DNA of 64,000 nucleotides from Xylophilus sp. GOD-11R (GCF_033546935.1 NZ_CP137854.1:3286001-3350000); one strand, 5' to 3'; positions 33,050-44,112 are shown, counted from the first letter of the stretch. Notes: generated by a model from the sequence alone, not told the origin. Made by a program: numbers and translations.

Positions 33050-34246
33050 TCAGGCGATCGCGCCTTCGGCGCGCAGCTGTTCGAATTTCTCCTGCGTGTA
33101 GCCGACCAAGTCCTGCAGCACCGCGCGGGTGTCCTGGCCGAGTGCCGGCGGTGTGCCGAAGGCCTTGGTCGCGGCGCCCGAGAGCTTCATCGGATTGCCC
33201 GGCATGCGCACGCTCTGGCCGTTGGACAGCGGCACCTCCACCACCATGTCGCGTGCCACCACCTGCGGGTCGCCCAGTGCCTGCGCGAAGTTGTTCACCG
33301 GGCCGCAGGGAATGCGGGCGGCGCGCAACTTTTCCAGCCAGTAGTCGGTGGGCTGCTTGCGGAATTCGTCGGCGATGATCGCGTCGATCTCGGCCCGGGC
33401 GGCGAAGCGCACCGGCTGCTGCACGTACTCGGGCTTGCGCAGCGCCGGCAGGTCGATGAACTCGACGAAGCGCTCGAAGAAGTTGTCGCCGATGCAAGCC
33501 ACGATGACATGACCGTCGGCGGTGGGAAAGCTGTTGTAGGGCACGTGCACGAAGTGCGCGTTGCCGATGCCGTCGGGAATATTGCCCGACATCAAATGCA
33601 TGGTCGCCATGTAGTTGAGCAGCGAGATCTGCGCGTCGAGCATGGAGATGTCCACGTGCTGACCGACGCCCGTGCGCTCGCGCTCCACGATGGCCGCCAG
33701 CACGCCCATGGCGCCGAAGATGCCTCCGCCGAGGTCACCGATGGGAATGCCGCTGCGCAGTGGGCCGGTCTGCGGCGTGCCGGTGATCGACATGCCGCCG
33801 CCCATGGCCTGCACCACCTGGTCGAAGGCCGGGCGCTGGGTCTGCGGGCCGGTCATGCCGAAGCCGGTGACCGAGCAGGTGATGATGCGCGGATTGACCT
33901 TGGACAGCGTCGCGAAGTCGATGCCCAGGCGTTCCGGCACGCCGGCGCTGAAGTTGTCGAAGACCACGTCGGCCTTCTTCACCAGGTCCAGGAACACCGC
34001 CTTGCCGGCCTCGCTCTTCAAGTCGATGCAGACGCTTTCCTTGTTGCGGTTGAGCGTGAGGTAGTAGGCGCCCATGCCGTCGCGGGCGTACTGCGGGTCT
34101 TTCTCCAGCAGCCGGCGGGTGCCTTCGCCGGTGCCGGGCGGCTCGACCTTGATGGTGCGGGCGCCCAGGTCGGCCAGCATCATGGTGCCGTAGGGGCCGG
34201 ACAGCATGTGCGTCAGGTCGAGGACCGTGATGTGCTCCAGTGCCAT
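33050..34246 (-). CDS. Class III CoA-transferase (CaiB/BaiF family)
   Basis: A 398-residue CoA-transferase. The family start LDLTHMLSGPYGTMMLADLGA and the KVEPPGTGEGTR stretch lead to the catalytic Asp D171 in PIGDLGGGIFGAMG. It moves CoA between acids through an aspartyl-CoA intermediate. First gene of an operon continuing with an HMG-CoA-lyase-type enzyme, two Bug receptors and perhaps an acyl-CoA dehydrogenase. A -24/-12 promoter lies about 40 bases upstream, and the gene is divergent from a sigma-54 activator. Likely role: activation of the imported acid. Substrate not identifiable from sequence; HMG, citramalate or a similar branched acid are candidates. Confidence 0.9.
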   Translation of the reverse strand: MALEHITVLDLTHMLSGPYGTMMLADLGARTIKVEPPGTGEGTRRLLEKDPQYARDGMGAYYLTLNRNKESVCIDLKSEAGKAVFLDLVKKADVVFDNFSAGVPERLGIDFATLSKVNPRIITCSVTGFGMTGPQTQRPAFDQVVQAMGGGMSITGTPQTGPLRSGIPIGDLGGGIFGAMGVLAAIVERERTGVGQHVDISMLDAQISLLNYMATMHLMSGNIPDGIGNAHFVHVPYNSFPTADGHVIVACIGDNFFERFVEFIDLPALRKPEYVQQPVRFAARAEIDAIIADEFRKQPTDYWLEKLRAARIPCGPVNNFAQALGDPQVVARDMVVEVPLSNGQSVRMPGNPMKLSGAATKAFGTPPALGQDTRAVLQDLVGYTQEKFEQLRAEGAIA

Positions 34247-34285
34247 GTTCTATGTCTCCTTGCGTACGTTGCAGTGGACCGGGAT

Positions 34286-34301
34286 TGCACGTCCCGTGCC
34301 A
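34286..34301 (-). promoter_or_regulatory. Sigma-54 (-24/-12) promoter of the CoA-transferase operon
   Basis: On the minus strand, TGGCACGGGACGTGCA matches the consensus TGGCACG-N4-TTGCW with one mismatch and has the required GG-N10-GC spacing. The predicted start would lie near 34275, giving a leader of about 30 bases before ATG 34246. The divergent gene codes for a sigma-54 activator, which strongly supports the call. Confidence 0.8.
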
Positions 34302-34354
34302 GCGCGTTTGCAATCCCAAGTCATTGATATTGCTCATTCAATCGGGCAAACGTC

Positions 34355-34373
34355 GCATGACGCATGTTGCATG
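34355..34373. promoter_or_regulatory. Triple GCATG repeat, possible enhancer site
   Basis: GCATG occurs at 34355, 34362 and 34369 with a seven-base period. The cluster lies 55-90 bases upstream of the sigma-54 promoter and just before the activator gene, the usual place for an upstream activating sequence. The assignment rests on position and repetition only. Confidence 0.4.
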
Positions 34374-34422
34374 AAACGTGCGTGAGACAATCCAGCGCTT
34401 CACCTGCAACACGCCACGTCGC

Positions 34423-36339
<1,917 letters not shown>

Positions 36340-36363
36340 CAACAGCCGACCGGGCGCGGTCGC

Positions 36364-37653
36364 TCAGTCGACGCCGGTCGACGCGAACGCACCCGAGGCC
36401 GAGCGCACCTCGACCTCGGCGCGCAGCACCTGCTCCTGCAGCTCGGTGTAGGCCACCTGCTTCTCCGTGCCCGACAGGATCGCGTCGATCAGCTCCAGGA
36501 TGCTGCCGCGCCCGAGCTGGTAGGCGTCGCGCGCCATGCGGCCGAGCTCGGGCAGTTGCGACAGCCCTTCTTCGCCGAAGCGGTCGGTGAGCCGCTGCAG
36601 GCGCTGGAACTGGTCCACCGAGCGCCGCAGCGTGGCCTCGGCATCGGCCACCACCGCGCGGCGGCGTTGCCGGCTCTCGTCGGCCTGCGCGCGGGCCCGC
36701 TCGATCGGGCCCTGGCGCCGGTCGAACAGCGGTATTTCCACCGACACCCCGATCAGCGTGTGCCGCCCGTCGGCATCGTGCAGCCGGCCGACGCCCACTG
36801 AGGGCGTGGGCAGCGCCTCGCGCCGCTCCACCTCGATCAACGTTTCGGCCAACCGCTCGGCCGCCAGCGCCGCGCGCACCGAAGGCAGGCGCTCGCGGGC
36901 CACCTGCCAGCGGCTGTCGAAGCGGCCCGAATCGGCCGCCGGCCGCAGGCTGCCGACCGCGCGCGGCCGCCAGTCCGGCGCGCCGACGAAGGCGGCGACC
37001 TCGCTGGCCGCCGCCGCTTCCGCCGCCTCGGCCTGGGCCAGGCGCATCGCCAGATTGGCCGTCTCGACGCGGATGCGGGTGAGGTCGTAGCGGCTGCGCG
37101 CGCCGGCGCTCACCTGGCCCTCGACGATGGCCGCAGCTTCGGCCAGCGCGCCCTGCGCCTCGCTCCAGCGGTCGGCTCGCTCCTGCGCCGCCAGCAGGGC
37201 GACGAAGGCGCCGGCCGCGTCGCGCAAGGTGCCGGCGGCCAGGGCCTCGACATTGGCGGCCGTGGCATCGATGCCCCGGCGCGCGCCTTCCATGCGCATG
37301 CCGCGCTGGCCGAAGAGGGGAATCGGCTGTTCGATGGCGGTCTGCCGCTCGCCCGCGCCGCGCCCGTGGGAGATGGCCGGGTTCGGCAGGGTCGAGGCGG
37401 TGCGCAGGTCGGCGCGCGCCATGTCGACCAGGTAGCGGTCGGCCAGCAACGCGGGGTTCTCGCTGCGCACCAGCGCCAGGAAGGTGTCCAGCGACAGCTG
37501 CGGCGGCCGGCTGCTGGCGATGTCGCCGGCCGGCAGGGTGAATACCGCCGGTGGCGGCACGGCGGCCGGCCGGGCTTGCGCCGCGGCACCTTCCATGCCG
37601 GCGCAGAGCAGCAGGATCGGCGCTGCACGGTGGATCCAGGTCCTGCTAGGCAT
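36364..37653 (-). CDS. czcC: Outer-membrane efflux channel, CzcC type
   Basis: A 429-residue TolC-family outer-membrane factor of heavy-metal efflux. A signal peptide (HRAAPILLLCAGMEGAAAQ) is followed by two repeats of coiled-coil helices, with the conserved LADRYLVDMARADLRTASTLPNP and TLIGVSVEIPLFDRRQG. ATG 37653 overlaps the end of the CzcA gene by eight bases (ATGCCTAG), so translation is coupled. It is the last gene of a B-A-C ordered operon; CzcCBA of Cupriavidus runs C-B-A. It forms the exit duct of the tripartite pump. The metal is not determined by sequence. Confidence 0.88.
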   Translation of the reverse strand: MPSRTWIHRAAPILLLCAGMEGAAAQARPAAVPPPAVFTLPAGDIASSRPPQLSLDTFLALVRSENPALLADRYLVDMARADLRTASTLPNPAISHGRGAGERQTAIEQPIPLFGQRGMRMEGARRGIDATAANVEALAAGTLRDAAGAFVALLAAQERADRWSEAQGALAEAAAIVEGQVSAGARSRYDLTRIRVETANLAMRLAQAEAAEAAAASEVAAFVGAPDWRPRAVGSLRPAADSGRFDSRWQVARERLPSVRAALAAERLAETLIEVERREALPTPSVGVGRLHDADGRHTLIGVSVEIPLFDRRQGPIERARAQADESRQRRRAVVADAEATLRRSVDQFQRLQRLTDRFGEEGLSQLPELGRMARDAYQLGRGSILELIDAILSGTEKQVAYTELQEQVLRAEVEVRSASGAFASTGVD

Positions 37654-40600
37654 CGGCACGGTCTTCCATCTTGTCGTCGAGGCGGCGCGGCCCCAGCCAC
37701 GCGTAGAGCAGCGGCAGCAGCACCAGCGCCACCACCGGCAACACCGCCATGCCACCGACGATGACCGAGGCGAAAGGCCGTTGCGTCTCGCTGCCGACCC
37801 CCGTCGACAACGCCATCGGCAGCAGGCCGAGCAGGCCGAGCAAGGTCACCAGCAGCAGCGAATGCATGCGCTCGGCCGTGCCCTGCACCAGCGCCTGCAC
37901 CAGCGGCAAGCCCTGTCGTCGCAGGCCTTCGACCGCGCTGAGCACCAGCAGCCCGGCCAGCGCCACCTGCCCCAGCAGGGCGATGAAACCGATCGCCGCG
38001 CTGATCGACAGCTCGATGCCCGTCAGGTGCAGCGCCGCGATGCCACCGACCATGGCGAAGGGTGCGCACAACAAAATGACGCCCGCGCTGCGGGCTTCGC
38101 CGAGCGCAGCGAACAGCAGGGCGAACACCACCAGCAGCGACAGCGGCACCACGATGCGCAGCCGGGCGGAGGCGCGGCGCTGGTTTTCCCATTCGCCGCC
38201 CCATACCGCCTGATAGCCCTCGGGCAATTTGGCGACCTGGCCGAAGGCGTGCAGTGCGTCGCCCACCACCGAGCCGATGTCGCGGCCCTCCACGTTGAAC
38301 TTGAGCGCCATGTAGCGCGCATTGCCCTCGCGGAAGATCGAGGCGTTGCCGATCTTCACGCCCACGCTGGCGAGCGCGTGCAGCGGCACCGGCCGGCCGT
38401 CGGGCGCCGGCACCGCGATCTCGCGGATGCGCGCCTCGTCCATGCGGTCCACATAGGGCAGCCGCACCCGCACCGGCACGCCGTGTTCGCCCTCCCACAT
38501 GGTCGTCACCACCCGGCCGGCCAGCGCCACTTCCACCGCCGTGTCGGCGGCTTCCATCGAGATGCCGTGGCGCGCCAGCGCCTGGCGGTCGAATCGGATG
38601 TGCAGCTGCGGCGCTGGCGCGTCGCGGTAGAGGTCGAGGTCGACCACGCCGGCGATCGGCCGCAGCGCGGTCTTGGTGGTCTCCAGGATGCCGCGCATGG
38701 TCTCGATGTCCGGCCCGAAGAGCTTCAACACCACGTGGCCGCGCGCGCCGGAGGTGGACTCCTCCACGCTGTCGCGGATCGGCTGGGCGAAATTGAAGGC
38801 CACGCCGGGAATCTCCACCAGCGTGGCGCGCATCTGCGCCACCAGCGCGTCCTTGTCGAGCCCCTGGCGCCAGTCGCCGTGGGGCTTGAGGCGGATCAAC
38901 GCCTTGGCCAGGTTGATGGTCTCGTTGTCGGTGCCCGACTCCGGCCGGCCCTGCTCGGTGGTGACCGAGATCACCTCCGGAAAGGTCTTGAGCCGGCGCC
39001 GCACCTCGCGCAGGATCTCCTGGCCCTTCTCCAGCGAGACCGAGGGCGCCATCTGCACCAGCACGTAGGCGTCTCCCTCGTCGAGCTCGGGCAAAAATTC
39101 GGTGCCCAGCCAGGTGGCCGACAGCAGCGCCAGGCCCAGCGCCGCCACCGCTCCCCCCAACCAGGCGCGGCGCGCGCGGCCACTCGCCAGCAGCGCGGCG
39201 ATCCAGGTCTCGAAACCATGGTGCATGCGGCGAAACACCGCTGCTTCGGGCTGGCTCACATGCTCGGGCCGCAGCAGCAGCGCGCACAGCGCCGGCACCA
39301 GCGTCAGAGCGAAGACCAGCGCGCCGAGCAGCGCGAAGCTGTAGGTCAGCGCCAGCGGCCGGAAGATGCGCCCTTCGATGCTCTCCAGCGAGAACACCGG
39401 GATCAGCGCGGCGATCACGATGGCCATGGCGAACAGCGTGGGCCGCGCCACCGCCACCGCCGAATCCACCACCACGGTGCGCAGGTCGGCGCGGGTGGCG
39501 GGCTGGCGCAGCCGGGCGTTGCGGATGATGTTCTCGGTCAGCACCACCGCGCCGTCGACCATGATCCCGAAGTCGATCGCGCCCATCGAGATCAGGTTGG
39601 CCGGCAGCCCCAGGAAATGCAGGCCGATGAAGGCCACCAGCAGCGACAGCGGGATCACCGTGGCCACGATCAGCGAGCCGCGCAGGCTACGCAGAAACAG
39701 CCACAGCACCGCCACGATCAGCACCGCGCCGAACAGCAGGTTGTGCTGCACCGTCGCCAGCGTGTGGCCCACCAGCTGCGAGCGGTCGTAGCTCGGCTCC
39801 ATGCGCATGCCCGCGGGCAGCAGGCCGCCGTTGAGCTGCTCGACCCGGCGGTGCACCTCGTCGAGCACCTTCGACGGGTTGGCGCCGCGCTTGAGCAGCA
39901 CGATGCCCTGCACCACGTCGTCCTGGTCGTCCATGCCGACCGAGCCCTGGCGCGGCGTGTGCGACTGCATCACCCGCGCCACGTCGCCCACCGTCACCGG
40001 CACGTTGGCATTGCTCTTGAGCACCACCGCCGCGATGTCCTGCGGCGTCACCAGCAGGCCGATGCCGCGGATGATGAGCGACTGCTCGCCGCGCCGCAGC
40101 AGGCCGCCGCCCACGTTCTTGTTGGAGCGCGACAGGGCCTCGGTCACGTCGTCGAGCGTGAGGCCCAGCCCGGCGACCTTGCCCGGGTTGACCTCCACAT
40201 GAAACTCCTTGACGAAGCCGCCGATGCTCACCACGTCGGCCACGCCCTGCACCTGCTTGAGCACCCGGGTGACGTTCCATTCCTGCTCGGTGCGCAACTG
40301 CGACAGCGTATGCCGGTCGCTGGCCAGGCGGTAGTAGTAGATCTTGCCGAGCGGCGTGTAGTCGGGCGCCATCTCCGGCACCACGTCGTCGGGCAGGTCG
40401 GCCTGCGGCAGCCGCTGGGTGACCTCGGCGCGGGCGCGGAAGCTGTCGGCGCCGTCCTCGAACACCATCGACACCATGGCCAGCCCGAAATAGCTTTCCG
40501 AGCGCAGCGCCTGCAGCCCCGGCGTGCCGTTGAGCACCCGCTCCAGCGGCAGCGTGATCTGGCGCTCCACCTCCTCGGGCGCCAGGCCGGGAGCCTGCGC

Positions 40601-40750
40601 GATGATGCCGACCTGCACGTTGGTCACGTCGGGATAGGCCTCGATGGCGGTGTCGAGATAGGCGAAGACGCCATAGGCCGCCACGGCGGCCGTGGCGACC
40701 AGCGCGGCCAGGCGCCGGTGCACCACGAAGGAAATCAGCGAACGGAGCAT
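37646..40750 (-). CDS. czcA: Heavy-metal efflux RND pump, CzcA/CusA family
   Basis: A 1034-residue inner-membrane RND transporter with twelve predicted TM helices and two large periplasmic loops. In TM4 the proton-relay acidic residues D393, D399 and E406 sit in AIDFGIMVDGAVVLTEN, matching the D402/D408/E415 set of CzcA. Other family landmarks are YPDVTNVQV, GLAPEEVERQITLPLE and PLGKIYYYRL. It exports divalent cations (Co, Zn, Cd or Ni classes) or monovalent Cu/Ag by proton antiport; the TM4 form fits the divalent group better. It lies 12 bases after the adaptor gene and overlaps czcC. Confidence 0.95.
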   Translation of the reverse strand: MLRSLISFVVHRRLAALVATAAVAAYGVFAYLDTAIEAYPDVTNVQVGIIAQAPGLAPEEVERQITLPLERVLNGTPGLQALRSESYFGLAMVSMVFEDGADSFRARAEVTQRLPQADLPDDVVPEMAPDYTPLGKIYYYRLASDRHTLSQLRTEQEWNVTRVLKQVQGVADVVSIGGFVKEFHVEVNPGKVAGLGLTLDDVTEALSRSNKNVGGGLLRRGEQSLIIRGIGLLVTPQDIAAVVLKSNANVPVTVGDVARVMQSHTPRQGSVGMDDQDDVVQGIVLLKRGANPSKVLDEVHRRVEQLNGGLLPAGMRMEPSYDRSQLVGHTLATVQHNLLFGAVLIVAVLWLFLRSLRGSLIVATVIPLSLLVAFIGLHFLGLPANLISMGAIDFGIMVDGAVVLTENIIRNARLRQPATRADLRTVVVDSAVAVARPTLFAMAIVIAALIPVFSLESIEGRIFRPLALTYSFALLGALVFALTLVPALCALLLRPEHVSQPEAAVFRRMHHGFETWIAALLASGRARRAWLGGAVAALGLALLSATWLGTEFLPELDEGDAYVLVQMAPSVSLEKGQEILREVRRRLKTFPEVISVTTEQGRPESGTDNETINLAKALIRLKPHGDWRQGLDKDALVAQMRATLVEIPGVAFNFAQPIRDSVEESTSGARGHVVLKLFGPDIETMRGILETTKTALRPIAGVVDLDLYRDAPAPQLHIRFDRQALARHGISMEAADTAVEVALAGRVVTTMWEGEHGVPVRVRLPYVDRMDEARIREIAVPAPDGRPVPLHALASVGVKIGNASIFREGNARYMALKFNVEGRDIGSVVGDALHAFGQVAKLPEGYQAVWGGEWENQRRASARLRIVVPLSLLVVFALLFAALGEARSAGVILLCAPFAMVGGIAALHLTGIELSISAAIGFIALLGQVALAGLLVLSAVEGLRRQGLPLVQALVQGTAERMHSLLLVTLLGLLGLLPMALSTGVGSETQRPFASVIVGGMAVLPVVALVLLPLLYAWLGPRRLDDKMEDRADA

Positions 40751-40762
40751 GGGACCCTTCGC

Positions 40763-41932
40763 TTACTGCAGCTGGCTGGCGGCGCCGTCGAGCAAAAGCG
40801 CTCCCCGCACCACGATGCGGTCGCCCACCGCCAGCCCGCCCAGCACCGGAATGAAGCCGCGCATCGGCTGGCCCAACTCCACATCGCGCGCCTGGAACAC
40901 GGTGTCCGATCGCTGCAGGTAGACGATGGATCGGCGTTCGTCCTTGATCAGCACGGCCGACAGCGGAATCACCAGCCCCGGCGGGCTCGCCACCTGCATC
41001 GCCACCTTGGCCAGCATGCCGGGGCGCACCGTGTCGGGCGGGTTCTCGATGGAGACGAACACCGGCGCGCGGCGGGTTTCCTGGTTGAGCGCGGTGCCGA
41101 TGCGCTGCACCCGGCCGCGCATCGGCCGCGACAGCGACGAGGTTTCGACCTGGGCCTCGGCGCCTTCGCGCAGCCCGGCCAGGTCGCTCTCGAACACCTC
41201 GGCCACCACCCAGGTGGCGCTCGGGTCGCCCACCAGGAACAAGGGCTCGCCGCTGGTGTCGACCGCCGCACCCACGGTCGCCTTGCGTTCGGCCACCACG
41301 CCGGCGCGTGGTGCGCGCAGCACGATGCGGTCGGCACCGCCGCCGTCATTCCCGCCGTTGCCCAGCAGCGCGACGGTGCCGCGCGCCCGGTCGAGCTCCT
41401 GCGTGGCTTCGCGCAGCCGGGCTTCGGCGGCCGCACGTTCCATCTCGACGCCGATGCCTTTTTCCACCATCAGCCGCTGGCGCTGCGCCTCGCTGGCGGC
41501 CAGGCCCTGGGCCACCACGGCGTTGCCGGCCTCGGCGCGCAGGCGCAAGGCCTCGGGACTGGCGACGGTCGCCAGCGGTTGGCCGGCCGTCACGATGTCG
41601 CCGATGTTGGCGTGGACCTGCACGATGCGGCCCGCCGCCGGCGAGCCGACCGCCGTCACCCGGTCGTCGCGGAAGGCGATGCGCGCGGGCGCCCAGATGG
41701 TCTGGCTGTCACGCCGCTCGGCCACCGGCTCGATCTGCAGCATCTGCAGCGAGGCCGGCTGCACCCGCAGCTCGCCGGGTACCTGCGAATGCACCGCGGC
41801 GGGTGCCGCCGGCGGTGCGTTGTCGGAATTGCCGCAGGCCACCAGCAGCCAGGCCGCCAGCGCCGGAGCGGCGTGGCGGATGCGAGCGAACGGGTGACGA
41901 AAGGGTTTGTTGTCGGATCGTGGGACGGACAC
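40763..41932 (-). CDS. czcB: Periplasmic adaptor of the heavy-metal efflux pump, CzcB type
   Basis: A 389-residue membrane-fusion protein. The N-terminus carries a lipobox (WLLVACGNS), so it is probably a lipoprotein anchored in the inner membrane. Two lipoyl half-motifs flank a coiled-coil hairpin (VGSPAAGRIVQVHANIGDIV and APRAGVVAERKATVGAAV), then come beta-barrel and membrane-proximal domains. The start is GTG 41932. The His-rich N-terminal metal-binding segment of Cupriavidus CzcB is absent. It bridges the RND pump and the outer-membrane channel. First gene of the B-A-C operon, downstream of its two-component system. Confidence 0.9.
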   Translation of the reverse strand: MSVPRSDNKPFRHPFARIRHAAPALAAWLLVACGNSDNAPPAAPAAVHSQVPGELRVQPASLQMLQIEPVAERRDSQTIWAPARIAFRDDRVTAVGSPAAGRIVQVHANIGDIVTAGQPLATVASPEALRLRAEAGNAVVAQGLAASEAQRQRLMVEKGIGVEMERAAAEARLREATQELDRARGTVALLGNGGNDGGGADRIVLRAPRAGVVAERKATVGAAVDTSGEPLFLVGDPSATWVVAEVFESDLAGLREGAEAQVETSSLSRPMRGRVQRIGTALNQETRRAPVFVSIENPPDTVRPGMLAKVAMQVASPPGLVIPLSAVLIKDERRSIVYLQRSDTVFQARDVELGQPMRGFIPVLGGLAVGDRIVVRGALLLDGAASQLQ

Positions 41933-41948
41933 GCTGGCAGGCTCCTGC

Positions 41949-41995
41949 GTCCCCCGGCGTGCATCGCTCGCGGTCGGGTCGACCGCCCGGGGGAC
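41949..41995. promoter_or_regulatory. Nested hairpin in the leader of the efflux operon
   Basis: The outer arms GTCCCCCGG (41949-41957) and CCGGGGGAC (41987-41995) are perfect complements. Inside them GCGGTCG (41970-41976) and CGACCGC (41980-41986) form a second perfect stem around GGT. It lies between the histidine-kinase stop and the adaptor start on the same strand. It could end read-through from the kinase gene, act as an attenuator, or hold a regulator site; there is no T-run. Confidence 0.5.
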
Positions 41996-42046
41996 AAGAG
42001 CCGCCGATGCTAGGAGCGGCCGCCGTCCCGGTGCATGACCACCACA

Positions 42047-43417
42047 TTACCGATCGGCAAGGTGCGCGCCAGGCAGTTCCACCGCCACCCGCAGGCCGGG
42101 TGCGGCATCGCCGAAACGGATCGTGCCGCCGTGCAGCCCCACCACCGCGCAGACGCTGGCCAGTCCCAGGCCGAAGCCCGGCAGCTCGCTGCCGGCCCGA
42201 AAGAAACGGGTGCCCATGCGTTCGATGTCGGCGGCCGCCACGCCCGGGCCGTCGTCCTGCACTAGCAGGCTGGCGCGGCCGGCGTCCAGCGTGGCGCCCA
42301 CCCGTACCCGGGCGCCGGCTCCGCCGTATTTCAGGGCGTTGTCGAGCAGGTTGGCCAGCGCCCCGGCGAGCAGGTCGCGGTCGCCCGGCGCCGCCAGCCC
42401 GGGCGGCACCTGCAGCTCGATGCGCGCGCCCTGCTCCTCGGCCACCGGTTCGTAGAACTCCACCATCTCGGCGGCCAGCGTGTCGAGCCGCACCGGCTCG
42501 AAGCTCTGCCGGCGCGCGCCGGATTCCACCTCGGCGATGCCCAGCAGCTTGTCGAAGATCTGCGCGAGTTCCTCGATCTCGCGCGCCGCCCGGCCCAGCG
42601 CGTCGGCGCGCTCCTCGGCCGGCCGGTGCTCGGCCGCGCGCAGACCCAGCAGGATGCGGGTCAGCGGCGTGCGCAGGTCGTGGGCAATGGTGTTGGAGAC
42701 ATGGCGCACCCCGTCCATCAGCTGCTGCAGCTGGTCGAGCATGCCGTTGATCTCGCGGTTGAGCCGGGCGAATTCGTCTTCCTGCGACGAGATCGGAATG
42801 CGCTGGCCCAGGTCGCCCGCCTCGATCCGCACGATGGTGCGGCGGATGCCGCCGATGCGCTTTTCCAGCTCCTGCCGGAAGATGAGCGCGCCGCCCACCG
42901 TCATGAGCAGAGCCACCAGCGCGCCCCAGCCGATGGCCCGCACGATCAGCCGCTCGATCTCGCGCTGGTGCAGCAGGTCGCTGCCCACCAGCAGCCGGCG
43001 GCCTTCGGGCAGCGCATACACCTTGAGCCGTGCATCCGTGGGGCGGCCGTCGCGCACCGCGCGTGCCTCCACCACCTCGCTGGCGGCCGCGGCCGGCAGG
43101 GATATGAGCATCACGTTGCCCACGCGCCGGGCCCCGTCGGGCTCCAGCAGCAGGTAGATCTCGGTGTCGGTGTTCATGCCGTCGCGCAGCATGTCCTGGA
43201 TGTCGCGCGCGAGCTGGTCCACGCCTTCGCGGTCGGCGGTGAACAGCAGGCGCTGCGCCGTCACCTCGATATGCCGGTCGATACGGTTTTGCAGCACGCC
43301 CACCGTCTGCAGGTAGAACAGCGTGAGGATGACCGCCATGGTCACCACCACCAGCGCGCCGTAGTTGAGCGCCAGCCGGAAGGCGACCGAGCTCCAGAGC
43401 CGGCGCAGCGGGTTCAT
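42047..43417 (-). CDS. Sensor histidine kinase of the heavy-metal efflux system
   Basis: A 456-residue membrane kinase. Two TM segments (about residues 13-40 and 158-180) enclose a periplasmic sensor of about 115 residues. A HAMP region follows, then the H-box with phospho-acceptor H246 (NTIAHDLRTP), the N-box LLDNALKYG and G-boxes DDGPGV and GFGLGLASV. Its ATG overlaps the response-regulator stop by four bases. The adjacent CBA efflux operon on the same strand suggests a CzcS/CusS-like metal sensor, although no His/Cys cluster stands out in the periplasmic part. The sensed metal is unknown. Confidence 0.9.
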   Translation of the reverse strand: MNPLRRLWSSVAFRLALNYGALVVVTMAVILTLFYLQTVGVLQNRIDRHIEVTAQRLLFTADREGVDQLARDIQDMLRDGMNTDTEIYLLLEPDGARRVGNVMLISLPAAAASEVVEARAVRDGRPTDARLKVYALPEGRRLLVGSDLLHQREIERLIVRAIGWGALVALLMTVGGALIFRQELEKRIGGIRRTIVRIEAGDLGQRIPISSQEDEFARLNREINGMLDQLQQLMDGVRHVSNTIAHDLRTPLTRILLGLRAAEHRPAEERADALGRAAREIEELAQIFDKLLGIAEVESGARRQSFEPVRLDTLAAEMVEFYEPVAEEQGARIELQVPPGLAAPGDRDLLAGALANLLDNALKYGGAGARVRVGATLDAGRASLLVQDDGPGVAAADIERMGTRFFRAGSELPGFGLGLASVCAVVGLHGGTIRFGDAAPGLRVAVELPGAHLADR

Positions 43418-44112
43418 CGCGCCGCGTCCGGCACCTCTGCCGACAGCGCATAGCCCACGCCGCGCACGGTGTGGATCAGGCTCGTCGCGTGGCCCCGGTC
43501 AATCTTGTTGCGCAGCCGGCTGATGTGCACGTCGATGACGTTGGTGTTGGGATCGAAGCGGTAGTCCCATACCGCCTCCAGCAGCATGGTGCGGGTAACC
43601 ACCTGGCCGGCATGCGCCATGAGATAGGCCAGCAGCCGGAATTCGCGCGGCTGCAGCTGCAGCCCCACGCCGCCGCGTTCGGCGCTGCGGGCCAGCAGGT
43701 TCAGCCGCAGGTCGGCCACCACGATCTCCTGCAGCGGCTCGCCCGGCTGCGCCCGCCGCACCAGCGCCGCCACGCGGGCCGCCAGCTCCGAGAACCCGAA
43801 AGGCTTGGTCAGGTAGTCGTCGCAGCCGGCCTTCAGGCCCTTGACCCGCTCGTCGATGGCCGCCAGCGCGCTCAACACCAATACCGGCGTCTGTTTGCCC
43901 AGGCCGCGCAGCGTGGTGACGATGGACAGCCCGTCCACCCCGTGCGGCAGCATGCGGTCGAGCACGATCACGTCCCAGGGCTCGGCCATGGCCCGCGACA
44001 GGCCGTCGACCGCGTCGGCCGCGACCGAGGCGAAGTAGCCCAGTTCGCGCAATCCGTCGGCGATGTAGCGGGCGTTCTGGGGGTCGTCTTCGATGATGAG
44101 GCAGCGTTGCAT
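43414..44112 (-). CDS. OmpR-family response regulator of the heavy-metal efflux system
   Basis: A 232-residue two-domain regulator. The receiver domain has the acidic pair EDD near the N-terminus, phosphorylation site D52 in VIVLDRMLP, and the conserved Lys in DDYLTKPF. The C-terminal winged helix is OmpR/PhoB type, with REFRLLAYLMAHAGQVVTRTMLL split over two helices and the recognition region VIDVHISRLRNKID. It is coupled to the kinase gene by a four-base overlap and lies upstream of the czcBAC genes. It should activate the pump genes on metal stress and probably regulates itself. Confidence 0.92.
   Translation of the reverse strand: MQRCLIIEDDPQNARYIADGLRELGYFASVAADAVDGLSRAMAEPWDVIVLDRMLPHGVDGLSIVTTLRGLGKQTPVLVLSALAAIDERVKGLKAGCDDYLTKPFGFSELAARVAALVRRAQPGEPLQEIVVADLRLNLLARSAERGGVGLQLQPREFRLLAYLMAHAGQVVTRTMLLEAVWDYRFDPNTNVIDVHISRLRNKIDRGHATSLIHTVRGVGYALSAEVPDAAR

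Noticed and set aside
37484-42013. A 1509-codon open frame on the plus strand opposite the CBA efflux genes
   Set aside because: Shadow frame in GC-rich DNA. The opposite strand encodes complete CzcA, CzcB and CzcC proteins with intact motifs.
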